NCBI RefSeq assembly: GCF_019797825.1
Contig: NZ_CP081855.1
Coordinates: forward strand, 310,001-374,000
Source of the DNA: Limosilactobacillus panis
GTDB taxonomy: Bacteria; Bacillota; Bacilli; Lactobacillales; Lactobacillaceae
DNA: 64,000 nucleotides
Direction: 5' to 3'
The notes under the pieces are model-generated. The model saw nothing but the letters and a program-made list of their open reading frames with translations. It had not been told where the DNA came from and did not search any database. Shown piece after piece: positions 1 through 8,373 of the stretch (positions within the stretch are counted from its first letter, which is position 1; every line of letters starts with the position of its first letter). The position numbers were made by a program, and so were the translations under genes.

Positions 1-87
1 ACCGATAATGGTCCCCACAACGATCGAGATTGCCGACCAGAAACCAAGCGACCGCTTTAAATCATCGTTTGTCTGCTGATTCTTCAT
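1..87 (-). CDS. Amino-acid permease, APC family (N-terminal 29 residues; cut by window edge)
   Basis: The minus strand encodes 29 codons from an ATG at 87-85, preceded by a GGAGG-type Shine-Dalgarno sequence about 8 nt away. The stretch ends in VVGTIIG, the first transmembrane signature of APC-superfamily exchangers such as the Ser/Thr exchanger SteT. The rest lies outside the window, so substrate is not readable from the protein. The upstream serine-rich leader peptide and terminator suggest serine-related control and perhaps a serine/threonine substrate (inference). Confidence 0.7.
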   Translation of the reverse strand, partial: MKNQQTNDDLKRSLGFWSAISIVVGTIIG

Positions 88-113
88 TCCAATTCCTCCA
101 TTTCCGTATTGAC

Positions 114-176
114 CAAAACAAAAACCCGGCCACGCTTAGTCAGATGGTGCTTGCCAAATGACTAAGTATGCCCGGG
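114..176 (-). terminator. Rho-independent terminator/attenuator in the permease leader
   Basis: Read on the minus strand, two 18-nt arms (176-159 and 142-125) pair with a few mismatches and are followed by a run of U residues broken by single G and C. It lies between the leader peptide stop (215) and the permease start (87), so it would end transcription before the permease unless prevented. No T-box, lysine or SAM riboswitch signature was recognised. Confidence 0.7.
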
Positions 177-214
177 CCCATTGTTAAACCTGTTTGATGA
201 CACACTAAAATCAC

Positions 215-286
215 TCAGCCCCGAGTAGAACTAGAGACTGAGGAGGAAGATTGTTGATTTACTTGCTGAATATATGTCAAAGTCAT
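215..286 (-). CDS. Serine-rich leader peptide (23 aa), candidate attenuation peptide
   Basis: ATG at 286-284, TGA at 217-215, with an AGGAGG ribosome-binding site at 303-298 (11 nt spacing). Residues 13-21 read SSSSVSSST: seven serines in nine codons, using TCT, TCC, TCA and AGT. Within the same region CUCAGUCUC can pair with GGGGCUGAG (nine pairs including G-U). This is the arrangement of ribosome-mediated attenuation: a regulatory amino-acid run overlapping a hairpin, then a terminator, then an amino-acid permease. Function is inferred; translation is not shown. Confidence 0.6.
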   Translation of the reverse strand: MTLTYIQQVNQQSSSSVSSSTRG

Positions 287-430
287 AATTGCTAAATCCT
301 CCTGTGTATCTTTAATGTAAATTAGAATACCATTAGAATGATAAAAATGCAACATAATTTGCGACTAGTTTTATCATAATTTGCCAAATTTTTCGCTAAG
401 TTCTTGAACAGGGCACGCGTCTGTTAAACG

Positions 431-439
431 TGTTATAAT
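431..439 (+). promoter_or_regulatory. Extended -10 promoter of the sugar porter
   Basis: TGTTATAAT gives a perfect -10 with the TG extension. No good -35 lies 16-18 nt upstream. Transcription would start near 447 and leave a short leader before the AAGGAGGA at 478-485. Confidence 0.5.
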
Positions 440-492
440 GAAAACGTCAATTAGGCGCCTTTTCGTTTACCCTGAATAAGGAGGAATTTTTT

Positions 493-1890
493 ATTCATAG
501 TAGCAAAATTGTCAGACGGTTAAAGAGAATTGCTTTAATAGTAACGTTGGGTGGCCTTTTGTTCGGGGTCGACACCGGGGTAATCAATGGTGCCATCCCC
601 TACATGGCCTCGCCACAGCAGCTGAACCTAACCCCTGCAGAGGAGGGACTGGTAACTTCTGGCATCACGCTAGGAGCGGCCATCGGGGCCCTGGTTATTG
701 GTAAGCTAGCGGACCGCTATGGTCGTAAGAAAATGCTGGTTTGTCTAGCCCTGATATTTTTCATGGGGACGCTGATGTGCTCCGTGGCGCCCAACGCTAT
801 TTTTATGATTGTCTTCCGTTTTCTGCTGGGTCTAGCAGTTGGTGGTGCCTCTGTGATTGTTCCCACCTACCTAGCCGAGCTATCAACGGCGACGTTGCGG
901 GGACGGCTAGTAACTCAAAATGAGCTGATGATCACGGGCGGCCAGCTGCTGGCCTTCACGGTCAACGCGGTTTTGGGGAATTGTTTCCCTCACGTTGGCA
1001 GCATCTGGCGGTACATGATTGCCTTCGGAATGATCCCGTCCATCTTACTCTTTATCGGAATGTGGCGGGTGCCAGAATCGCCCCGCTGGTCAATCATGGT
1101 GGGGCACCAAGATAAGGCCCTGCAGACTTTGGAAACAATTCGACCGAGTCGTCAGCGGAGTTTACACGAGATTCAGAGTGTGGAAAATACGCTGAAGCGT
1201 AACCGGATGGCCCGGCACGCCACCCTCCACGACTTGAGTCACCCCTGGGTTCGCAACCTGGTCCTAATTGGTGTTGGCCTAGGAATTGTCCAGCAGTTTG
1301 TCGGTATCAACATTATGATGTATTACGGGACAAGTATCCTGATGAAGGTAGGCTTTGGTCACCAGGCTGCTCTGATTGCTAACATCGGTAACGGTCTAAC
1401 TTCTTTTATCGCTACGGCGGTGGGGATGCAGATGATGTACACGGTTGACCGGCGGAAGATGCTTCTTACTGGAATCACCGGTACGGCCGGTTCGATGACC
1501 CTCATCACCATGGCAATCCTTTTGATGAGTAATTCACCGTTGTTGCCATACATTGTGATTTGCTCAACGATGGCCTTTTTGGCCTTCTTTCAGTCCTGTG
1601 TTTCCCCAACGACCTGGGTACTTCTGTCGGAGATCTTTCCCCAAAGCCTGCGGGGCCTGGGAATGGGCATCTCGACCTTTGCATTGTGGCTGGCGAACTT
1701 CTTTGTGGGCTTCACCTTCCCAGTCATGATGGCCCACTGGGGTGGCAGTGGAACCTTCGTATTCTTCATTGCCTGCAATATTCTTTCCCTGATTTTTACA
1801 GCGATTTTTGCGCCCGAAACTCAGGGGAAGACTTTGGAGCAGATTCAAGCAGAGTTACGGAATAAGGCAATGGCCAAACACCACCACTAG
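493..1890 (+). CDS. MFS sugar:proton symporter (sugar porter family), probable ATT start
   Basis: Inner-membrane sugar importer of the MFS sugar-porter family (IolT/XylE/AraE type). Signatures: GGLLFGVDTGVINGA in the first membrane segment, DRYGRKK after segment 2, PESPRW before the central loop, and PETQGKTLE at the C-terminus. The first ATG/GTG/TTG in frame is a TTG at 547 that would cut away most of segment 1. An ideal AAGGAGGA (478-485) stands 7-8 nt before an in-frame ATT at 493, giving HSSKIVRRLKRIALI before the first helix, like full-length family members. I therefore place the start at ATT 493. The alternative is an ATG-to-ATT mutation that weakens the gene. Substrate (pentose, inositol or hexose) cannot be read. 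Confidence 0.8.
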   Translation: MHSSKIVRRLKRIALIVTLGGLLFGVDTGVINGAIPYMASPQQLNLTPAEEGLVTSGITLGAAIGALVIGKLADRYGRKKMLVCLALIFFMGTLMCSVAPNAIFMIVFRFLLGLAVGGASVIVPTYLAELSTATLRGRLVTQNELMITGGQLLAFTVNAVLGNCFPHVGSIWRYMIAFGMIPSILLFIGMWRVPESPRWSIMVGHQDKALQTLETIRPSRQRSLHEIQSVENTLKRNRMARHATLHDLSHPWVRNLVLIGVGLGIVQQFVGINIMMYYGTSILMKVGFGHQAALIANIGNGLTSFIATAVGMQMMYTVDRRKMLLTGITGTAGSMTLITMAILLMSNSPLLPYIVICSTMAFLAFFQSCVSPTTWVLLSEIFPQSLRGLGMGISTFALWLANFFVGFTFPVMMAHWGGSGTFVFFIACNILSLIFTAIFAPETQGKTLEQIQAELRNKAMAKHHH

Positions 1891-1952
1891 CACCACCACG
1901 AGTTGCCAAATTACTTAGGAAATAGGTACCAAAATTAAAAAATGAAATGAGA

Positions 1953-1978
1953 CAGAACTAGCTTGCTAGTTCGTTTTT
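1953..1978 (+). terminator. Terminator of the sugar porter
   Basis: GAACTAGC (1955-1962) pairs with GCTAGTTC (1965-1972) across a very small loop and is followed by GTTTTT. It lies 60 bp after the stop codon. Confidence 0.6.
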
Positions 1979-2003
1979 CGACGCAAAGTAGGTCTTTAGA
2001 AAG

Positions 2004-2056
2004 CACAAAAGGAGCTCTAGCGTTCGAATTTTCCGAACGCTAGAGCCCCTTTGTGT
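2004..2056 (-). terminator. Bidirectional terminator between convergent genes
   Basis: A long near-perfect inverted repeat (arms 2004-2026 and 2034-2055, core CTAGCGTTCG) sits between the plus-strand porter and the minus-strand YczE-type gene. It could serve either strand. Confidence 0.7.
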
Positions 2057-2080
2057 ACTGCGGCTGCAGCATTTCCTTTT

Positions 2081-2698
2081 TTAAGCTGCTGGGGCCTTAG
2101 CTAGCATCGGTTCTGCCAGGTTGGCCTTGAGCCACTGGGTGAGGGGCCCCATGAAGAGGGCCGTTATGACAGTGCCAATTCCCAGTGTAACGTTGAAGGC
2201 AAAACCAACAAGAACACAGATGCTGTCGGTGATGATCCGGCAGTACTTGAACGGTAGCAGGCGGTACTTATAGGCCGCAATCAGGGCAATGGCGTCGTAG
2301 GCCGAAACACCGAGGTCTGCGGTAAAGTACAGGGCAGCAGCCAAGCAGGTGAAGACGATTCCAGCGGTCATTAAGCCGCCCCGAGCAAGTAGGCCAGGAT
2401 GGGGAAGCAAGATGTCCAGCAGGTTATGCATCAAATCGGCAGCCACCCCGGTTAAGAAGAGGTTAATTAAGGTCGCAATCCCAATGTAGTGCTTGTGAAG
2501 TATGAAGACGAGGGCTAACAGGATCCCCGTCAGAATGAGGTAAAAGGTTGAGTAGGTTGAACTGAAAATATTCGCAATCCCCGTCACAAAACAAGTGAAG
2601 GGGTCCACCCCGAGATTGGCTTTTTGCAACATCCCCACACAAAAGCCACACAAAACTACTCCACAAAAGGCCATCATAATTCGCCGTGCTTGATACAT
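2081..2698 (-). CDS. YczE/YyaS/YitT-type integral membrane protein
   Basis: 205-residue protein with five or six hydrophobic segments and little else. The start MNLGVDPF-like segment after helix 1 (KANLGVDPFTCF) and the second half GVSAYDAIAL are typical of the YczE/YyaS membrane family, whose biochemical role is not established. I chose the ATG at 2698 because GGAGGTGG lies 6 nt upstream; an in-frame ATG at 2722 would swallow this ribosome-binding site. Single-gene unit facing the upstream sugar porter. Confidence 0.75.
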   Translation of the reverse strand: MYQARRIMMAFCGVVLCGFCVGMLQKANLGVDPFTCFVTGIANIFSSTYSTFYLILTGILLALVFILHKHYIGIATLINLFLTGVAADLMHNLLDILLPHPGLLARGGLMTAGIVFTCLAAALYFTADLGVSAYDAIALIAAYKYRLLPFKYCRIITDSICVLVGFAFNVTLGIGTVITALFMGPLTQWLKANLAEPMLAKAPAA

Positions 2699-2841
2699 AA
2701 GTCCACCTCCGCAAAAATTCATTCAAAATTAATCATATCAAAATGATTGTAGCGCTTACATTGCAAAAATAAATGATTGGATGTGGGATGAATTGCACAT
2801 TTTGTGGACTAACAAGAGTCAATATCGCTAGATAATATAAG

Positions 2842-2884
2842 ACGGCCGTTTGCGTTCGGATTATTTCGAACACAAACGGCCGTT
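2842..2884 (-). terminator. Terminator of the EamA transporter gene
   Basis: ACGGCCGTTTG and CAAACGGCCGT arms (2842-2852 and 2873-2883) form a strong hairpin just after the minus-strand stop codon at 2901. Confidence 0.65.
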
Positions 2885-2900
2885 ACACTACCTGATTTCG

Positions 2901-3821
2901 TTATTTCAAATGCGAAAAGTGGATGAAGGTATTAAACTTCCGGAAAGGGATTGCCTGCAAGAAGGTGGTGAGCAGGATCAATAAAGAGCCACAGACCGCC
3001 GCCAGTGTGAGGCGGGTCCCCAGTAGGGTCACCGCGAGTAGGGTGGCCACCAGGGGCTCGAAGGCACTTAAAATTCCCGTAGCTGCCGGTGAGATGTACC
3101 GAATGCTCTGCAAAAAAAGGGTGTAGGCAAACATCGTGCCCCCAATGACGATGTAAGCGATGAGGGTCCAATCCCAGACGTCCAAGTGCGGCAGTGGGGT
3201 GGTTACCAACCACGGCAACAGGAGGACCCCACTGATCAGCATCGCTAACCCGCAGACAATCAGAGCATCGAACTTCTGGAGCAGGGGCCGGGGCAGCAGC
3301 GTGTAGAGGGCTGCGGCGACCGCACACCAGATTCCCCAAAAGAGGGCTGGTGGGGTTAAAGCCAGCTGGTTCAGGTGGCCGCCCGTTGCCAAAAAGAGGG
3401 TCCCTACCAGGGCAATCAGAATGCTGATGCAGTCCAGTCGCCGGGGCCACTGACGGTTGGCAAGGGCCAGCCAGAGGATGATGAAGACTGGCTGGAGGTA
3501 CTGGATGACGGTCGCGGTGGGTGCGTTACTGTACTTGATTGCCAGAAAGTAGGTTAACTGGGAGTTCATCATCCCCAGGACCGCAAATAGGACCAGAAAC
3601 TTCAGGTTGAAGCGACTGCTAACCACCTGCTTGACCTGGTGGGGGGATTTAACCAGGCTCCACAGGGTGAGGAGGACGCCGGCCACCAGGAGGCGGATAC
3701 TAACCAGCCAGGTATTGGAAATCGTGGTGGTGGAAAAGAGGTACTGGGCCGCGGCTCCCGAAATCCCCCACAGAGACGCTCCACCCGCGGCCAGCAGGAT
3801 TCCCTTCGTTTGCTTACTCAT
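2901..3821 (-). CDS. EamA/DMT-superfamily transporter
   Basis: 306 residues with ten hydrophobic segments arranged as two repeated EamA halves (about residues 5-140 and 150-290). The N-terminal GGASLWGISGAAAQYLF and the internal FLAIKYSNAPTATVIQYLQP match the drug/metabolite transporter superfamily; the second repeat ends in GTRLTLAAVCGSLLI. Most characterised relatives export amino acids or metabolites; the substrate here is unknown. GAGGAGG precedes the ATG at 3821. Single-gene unit divergent from the aldo/keto reductase. Confidence 0.85.
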   Translation of the reverse strand: MSKQTKGILLAAGGASLWGISGAAAQYLFSTTTISNTWLVSIRLLVAGVLLTLWSLVKSPHQVKQVVSSRFNLKFLVLFAVLGMMNSQLTYFLAIKYSNAPTATVIQYLQPVFIILWLALANRQWPRRLDCISILIALVGTLFLATGGHLNQLALTPPALFWGIWCAVAAALYTLLPRPLLQKFDALIVCGLAMLISGVLLLPWLVTTPLPHLDVWDWTLIAYIVIGGTMFAYTLFLQSIRYISPAATGILSAFEPLVATLLAVTLLGTRLTLAAVCGSLLILLTTFLQAIPFRKFNTFIHFSHLK

Positions 3822-3966
3822 CTAATCAGCCTCCTCAATAGTTTTCCAGCAATATAACATTTATTAGCAGGAATTTGAACCCAGTTATGACCAGAAAGTA
3901 CTTTCTTTAAGCAGCCCCAGCTTTGAAGTATAATTTAAATAAGTTTGGACAAAAGGAGTGACTGAA

Positions 3967-4917
3967 ATGCGGTCAGTTAAAATTGGGGGAACAAATTGGC
4001 AGGCGTCTAACGTGGCCCTGGGAATTATGCGGATGGGGACCCTTCCCGTTGAGAAATGCGCCGCAGCCTTGCAGGCGGCCCACGAAGCCGGGATCAACTT
4101 CATTGACTCGGCAGACATCTATGGTAATGACCCCAAATTAGGACGGGGTTCTTCGGAAATCCACTTTGGCCAGGCCTTTAAGCGTAGTGATCTGTCCCGG
4201 GAGGACTTCTTTATCCAATCAAAGGGGGGCCTGTATGCTGACGGGAACCAGATCACCCGCTACGATTCGTCGAAGGACCACCTGATTTCTGCCGTTGACG
4301 GAATCCTCCAGCGGATGGGGATCGACTACCTGGATTCCTTTGTGATCCACCGGCCGGACCCACTGATGGACCCAGACGAGATTGCGGCGGCCTTTGATGA
4401 ACTCCAGGCTAGCGGCAAGGTGCGCCACTTTGGTGTTTCCAACTTTAACCCGGCCCAGATTGACCTCCTCCAGGCGTCCCTTGACCAACGCCTGCTGGTT
4501 GACCAGCTCCAATTCGGTCTCAAGCATACCGGGATGATTGACTTTGGCCTCCATACCAACATGACCGATGACGGGGCTACCAACCGTGATGGTGGCCTCC
4601 TCGAATATTGCCGCCTCCACAAGCTGACCATCCAGACCTGGTCGCCATTCCAGTACGGGACCTTTGCCGGGACCTTCATTAATAATGAGCAGTTCCCACA
4701 GCTGAACGCGGCCCTGACCAAGCTAGCTGATAAGTATCAGGTTTCGAAAAACGCCATTGCGGTGGCCTGGATTCTCCGCCATCCGGCCCATATGCAGGTC
4801 CTGATTGGCACCATGACCCCGGCCCACATCATCGATAGTGCCGCTGGCAGCGATGTCCAGTTGACTAAGCAGGAGTGGTACGACCTCTACCTGGCCGCTG
4901 GGAATAAGCTACCATGA
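3967..4917 (+). CDS. Aldo/keto reductase (YdhF-like oxidoreductase)
   Basis: 316-residue NAD(P)H-dependent oxidoreductase of the aldo/keto reductase fold. Visible features: FIDSADIYG carrying the catalytic Asp and Tyr, the SKGGLY strand with Lys, FVIHRPDPLMD, a central GVSNFNPAQIDLL and the cofactor-binding tail VLIGTMTPAHI. The start is the ATG at 3967, 8 nt after GGAG; an upstream in-frame GTG at 3958 overlaps that ribosome-binding site. A TATAAT at 3929-3934 is a likely -10. Its stop overlaps the next ATG (4914), so it is translationally linked to the PAP2 gene. Physiological substrate unknown. Confidence 0.85.
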   Translation: MRSVKIGGTNWQASNVALGIMRMGTLPVEKCAAALQAAHEAGINFIDSADIYGNDPKLGRGSSEIHFGQAFKRSDLSREDFFIQSKGGLYADGNQITRYDSSKDHLISAVDGILQRMGIDYLDSFVIHRPDPLMDPDEIAAAFDELQASGKVRHFGVSNFNPAQIDLLQASLDQRLLVDQLQFGLKHTGMIDFGLHTNMTDDGATNRDGGLLEYCRLHKLTIQTWSPFQYGTFAGTFINNEQFPQLNAALTKLADKYQVSKNAIAVAWILRHPAHMQVLIGTMTPAHIIDSAAGSDVQLTKQEWYDLYLAAGNKLP

Positions 4918-5417
4918 TAATGCAAGATTACCAGCATTTTTACCAAAGGATCAGTGCCCCCATCAGGAAGCACCCGCGGCAGGTCACCGTGTTACGCCTG
5001 ACTAACCGTGCCATTGAGGTCCTCATGTACCTGGCCTACTTGGGAATGGTCGGCCAACAGGTCTGGACCCGACACGGGGCGGCTTGGTCAATCATCGTGG
5101 TGCCGGGAGTGGGCTTTGTACTCGTGAGCCTGGCCCGTAATTTTCTCAATGTCCCCCGGCCGTACGAGCAGTGGACGCTTTGTCCCTTGATCAGCCGGGA
5201 GAAGACCGGTGATTCCTTTCCCAGTCGTCACGTTTTCTCGGCCATGACGATTGCCATGGTGGCCTACCGAGTCTGGTGGCCACTTGGCATATTTTTGGTG
5301 TTTTTAACGGTCCTTTTGGCCCTGATTAGGGTCGTCGGTGGTGTTCACTACCCCAAAGATGTCCTCGCCGGAATGGCGGCCGGGCTCGTCTGCGGAGCCC
5401 TTTTGTGGTTATTTTAG
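4914..5417 (+). CDS. PAP2-family membrane phosphatase
   Basis: 167 residues, four or five membrane segments. The three parts of the PAP2 phosphatase signature are present: ARNFLNVPRP, PSRHVFSA and IRVVGGVHYPKDV with the catalytic His. Relatives dephosphorylate lipid phosphates such as undecaprenyl diphosphate or phosphatidic acid at the membrane. The ATG overlaps the stop of the aldo/keto reductase gene, and the stop lies 8 nt before the helicase gene, so the three probably share a transcript. Confidence 0.85.
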   Translation: MIMQDYQHFYQRISAPIRKHPRQVTVLRLTNRAIEVLMYLAYLGMVGQQVWTRHGAAWSIIVVPGVGFVLVSLARNFLNVPRPYEQWTLCPLISREKTGDSFPSRHVFSAMTIAMVAYRVWWPLGIFLVFLTVLLALIRVVGGVHYPKDVLAGMAAGLVCGALLWLF

Positions 5418-5425
5418 GAGAAAAA

Positions 5426-8275
5426 ATGGATAAACAGACGGTATTTAAAAACGCAATTCTAAATGGCCTGTACAGCCAGGACTATCCCGGCCACGAGCTG
5501 TTGACGCCCCAACTGCTGGCCAATACCCAGGCGGGGACTATCTGGCAGGTGGTCCAAGACGAGCTCCAGCACTGCCAGGGCTTTACATGGGCGGTGGCCT
5601 TTATCACCTTGGATATGCTCGTACCGTTTAAGGCGGTGATGGCCGACCTGGCTGACCAGGGGATCACAGGAACTATCCTAACTAGTGACTACCTGGGCTT
5701 CAACCGTCCCCAGGTGTTTGCGGAACTGGCTAAAATCCCGAACCTGACCGTTAAGATTGTTGATCAGGCGGGTTTTCACGCCAAGGGCTACCTTTTTGAC
5801 CACGGTGATTTTCAGACTGTTATCGTCGGCAGCGCCAACTTCACCCGGGCGGCCCTCTTGCAGAACGTGGAGTGGGCGTTAAAGGTCAGCTCGCGGGAAA
5901 ACGCTGGACTGACGGGCCAGGTCACCGCCCAGCTGGCCGCGTTAAACCGCCACAGCCAGTCATTAGACGTGGCCTGGTTGCAAGACTACCGGCAGCGGTG
6001 GCAGGCTCCAATCCGGCCAACCGTCAAGGTCAGCGAGCACCAACAACCAATCAAACCCAACCGGATGCAGCGTCCGGCTCTGGCCGCATTACATGAGCTG
6101 GTGGCAGCGGGCGCCCACCGAGGACTGGTCGTCTCAGCGACCGGGACGGGGAAGACTTACCTAGGGGCGTTTGCCGTCCGGAACTTTCGCCCGCACCGCT
6201 TCCTCTACCTGGTCCACCGGGAACAAATTGCCAAGAAGTCACTGCAAAGCTTTCAGCGGGTCATCGGGGGACCGGCCAGTGATTATGGCCTGCTGACGGG
6301 AAACCGTCATGATTGGGACGCCAAGTACCTCTTTGCAACCGTCCAGACCCTTAGCCAGCCGACCACCCTCAAACAGTTGGAGCCCGAGGCCTTTGACTAC
6401 ATCCTGGTCGATGAGACCCACCGAGCAGCGGCCCCTAGTTATCAGCGGGTTTTTACCCACTTCCGGCCGCAATTCTGGTTGGGGATGACCGCCACCCCGG
6501 AGCGGATGGATAAGCAGGACGTCTATGCGCTCTTTGACTACCACCTGGCCTACGAAATCCGCCTGAAAGCGGCCCTGGACGCGGGGATGTTGGCGCCGTT
6601 TCACTACGTTGGCATTCAGGACTACGAACGTGACGGGGCGGTGATCACCGAGACCAGTGACCTCCGCTACTTGGTGGCTGACCAGCGGGTCAAGTACATC
6701 CTGGACCAGATGGACTACTACGGCTACTGTGGCGATCAGGCCCGGGGGCTGGTATTTTGTTCCTGGCAGAAAGAAGCGCGTGAACTAGCGGTTAAATTCA
6801 GCGCAGCTGGGCACCCGGCAATTGCCCTGACCAACACGGATAATGGGGCCCGTCGCCAGTCCGTGGTCCACCAACTAGAAAGTGGTAAGATTGAGTACAT
6901 CATTACCGTGGACCTCTTCAACGAGGGGGTGGACATCCCGTTGTTAAACCAGGTGGTCATGCTCAGAAACACCCAGTCAGCAGTTGTCTTTATCCAGCAA
7001 CTGGGGCGGGGACTCAGAAAGTATCCGGGGAAGGAGTACGTAACCGTCCTGGACTTTATCGGTAATTACCAGAATAACTTCCTGATTCCCCTGGCCCTGA
7101 ACCACGACACGAGCCGGCAGGTTGACCGGGCCCGCCAGGAAACACTCCTGCCGCCGGCAATTGGTGTGTCGACCATTAACTTCCGCCGGGTTGCGGCTGC
7201 CCGAATCCTCCAGTCACTCGAAAAGGTCAAGCTGGATTCGATGCACGAGCTCCGTCAGGCCTACCAGGACCTCCGTCACCGGCTGGGGCGGGTCCCGATG
7301 CTGGTGGACTTTTACCGCTACGGGTCGGTTTCGCCCCTGGTCTTCGCCGCCAACAGTCGATTAGCCAACTACGGTTCCTTTCTTCAAAAGGTCGGTGAGC
7401 AGGTCGAGCTGACGGCCGGTGAAAACGCGGTCCTGGCCTTCGTCACCAAGGAGCTTCTTAATGGCAAGCGGCCCCATGAGCTCGTTCTCTTGCAGCTTTT
7501 GCTGGCCGCGCCCGACCACCGTTGCAGTCAGGAGCAACTTAGCGCCGCCCTTCATGAGCGCGGGGCCTACGTGGACAGCAATGTCTTGCGGTCAATCGAC
7601 GATATTCTCAGCCTGGCCTTCTTTGACGTCAAGGCCGGGAAGAAGACCAAGCGGGCGGTTTACGGGGGCCAGCCCCTCGTTACCCATCCCGACCTGGTGG
7701 ATTACGCCTTCGCGCCCAGCTTGGCAGCCGCTTTGAAGCGTAATGCGCTTTTCCACCGGCTGTTTGAAGACGCCGTCGCCACCGGTCTAGCCTTGAGCAA
7801 GGACTACGACGCCCACCAGCAGTTCACCCTCTACCGCCAGTATGACCGTAAGGACGTCTGCCGGCTGTTGAACTGGCCCCTGGACGTCAGTGCGCCGATG
7901 TACGGCTACCGGGTCGGCGAGCGCGAGTGCCCGATCTTTATCACTTACCACAAGGACGACGACCAGCGGCGCAACGCTATTTATGACAACCAGCTGCAGA
8001 ACGGCCAGTCCCTGCGCTGGTACACGCGGAGCCCCCGTCACCGCTCTTCGCCGGAGGTCCAACGCCTCCTGTCCGGGAAGGTCAAAATCCACCTTTTTGT
8101 CAAACGCAGCGATGCGGTGGGGAAGCAGTTTTACTACCTGGGCCCGGCTAAAATTCAACCAGGTTCGGCCAAAGAAGAGAAACTGGGGGCCAAGCATAAG
8201 CCGGCGGTCGGCATGAACCTGGTCCTGACCCATCCGCTGGCAACGCGGCTGCGGCGCCTCCTATTTGAAAAGTAA
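5426..8275 (+). CDS. PLD-nuclease/superfamily II helicase fusion with DUF3427 tail
   Basis: 949 residues. Domain order: a phospholipase-D-like nuclease domain (about 20-180, motif FHAKGYLFD followed by GSANFTRAAL); an SF2 helicase core (about 210-560) with Walker A SATGTGKT, DETH in place of DEAH, GMTATPER, and motif VI QLGRGLRKYPGK; then a long C-terminal region (about 600-949) of the DUF3427 type. Such fusions are thought to act on DNA in repair or defence; the role is unproven. I start at the ATG at 5426 because AGGAG is 6 nt upstream; the longer frame begins inside the PAP2 gene. It lacks the restriction or modification partners expected of a complete R-M system. Confidence 0.8.
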   Translation: MDKQTVFKNAILNGLYSQDYPGHELLTPQLLANTQAGTIWQVVQDELQHCQGFTWAVAFITLDMLVPFKAVMADLADQGITGTILTSDYLGFNRPQVFAELAKIPNLTVKIVDQAGFHAKGYLFDHGDFQTVIVGSANFTRAALLQNVEWALKVSSRENAGLTGQVTAQLAALNRHSQSLDVAWLQDYRQRWQAPIRPTVKVSEHQQPIKPNRMQRPALAALHELVAAGAHRGLVVSATGTGKTYLGAFAVRNFRPHRFLYLVHREQIAKKSLQSFQRVIGGPASDYGLLTGNRHDWDAKYLFATVQTLSQPTTLKQLEPEAFDYILVDETHRAAAPSYQRVFTHFRPQFWLGMTATPERMDKQDVYALFDYHLAYEIRLKAALDAGMLAPFHYVGIQDYERDGAVITETSDLRYLVADQRVKYILDQMDYYGYCGDQARGLVFCSWQKEARELAVKFSAAGHPAIALTNTDNGARRQSVVHQLESGKIEYIITVDLFNEGVDIPLLNQVVMLRNTQSAVVFIQQLGRGLRKYPGKEYVTVLDFIGNYQNNFLIPLALNHDTSRQVDRARQETLLPPAIGVSTINFRRVAAARILQSLEKVKLDSMHELRQAYQDLRHRLGRVPMLVDFYRYGSVSPLVFAANSRLANYGSFLQKVGEQVELTAGENAVLAFVTKELLNGKRPHELVLLQLLLAAPDHRCSQEQLSAALHERGAYVDSNVLRSIDDILSLAFFDVKAGKKTKRAVYGGQPLVTHPDLVDYAFAPSLAAALKRNALFHRLFEDAVATGLALSKDYDAHQQFTLYRQYDRKDVCRLLNWPLDVSAPMYGYRVGERECPIFITYHKDDDQRRNAIYDNQLQNGQSLRWYTRSPRHRSSPEVQRLLSGKVKIHLFVKRSDAVGKQFYYLGPAKIQPGSAKEEKLGAKHKPAVGMNLVLTHPLATRLRRLLFEK

Positions 8276-8306
8276 AAGCAAGCAGGAATTTCTGCTTGCT
8301 TTTTTA
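8276..8306 (+). terminator. Terminator of the helicase operon
   Basis: AAGCAAGCAG (8276-8285) pairs with CTGCTTGCTT (8292-8301), then a T tract. Its 3' arm also contains the TTGCTT used as -35 of the next operon. Confidence 0.85.
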
Positions 8307-8343
8307 GCATGTTGCTTATATACTTAGTTACATAAGTAATTAA
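8296..8343 (+). promoter_or_regulatory. Promoter and candidate operator of the GntR-ABC operon
   Basis: TTGCTT (8296-8301), a 17-nt spacer and TATACT (8319-8324) form a promoter whose -35 lies inside the preceding terminator hairpin. The near-palindrome TTAGTTAC-ATAA-GTAATTAA (8324-8343; seven of eight pairs) starts at the last base of the -10, as expected for autorepression by a YtrA-type GntR protein. Confidence 0.5.
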
Positions 8344-8373
8344 CCAAATAACTAACGAAGGGGAGGTGCTCCT

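Noticed and set aside
88..303. T-box or lysine riboswitch before the first permease
   Set aside because: No T-box sequence (GGTGG-type) or L-box elements; the leader peptide explains the terminator better.
547..1890. TTG at 547 as the start of the sugar porter
   Set aside because: No ribosome-binding site and loss of half of helix 1.
2747..2760. cre site TTGTAGCGCTTACA before the YczE-type gene
   Set aside because: One base short of the 14-bp consensus spacing; too weak to list as a feature.
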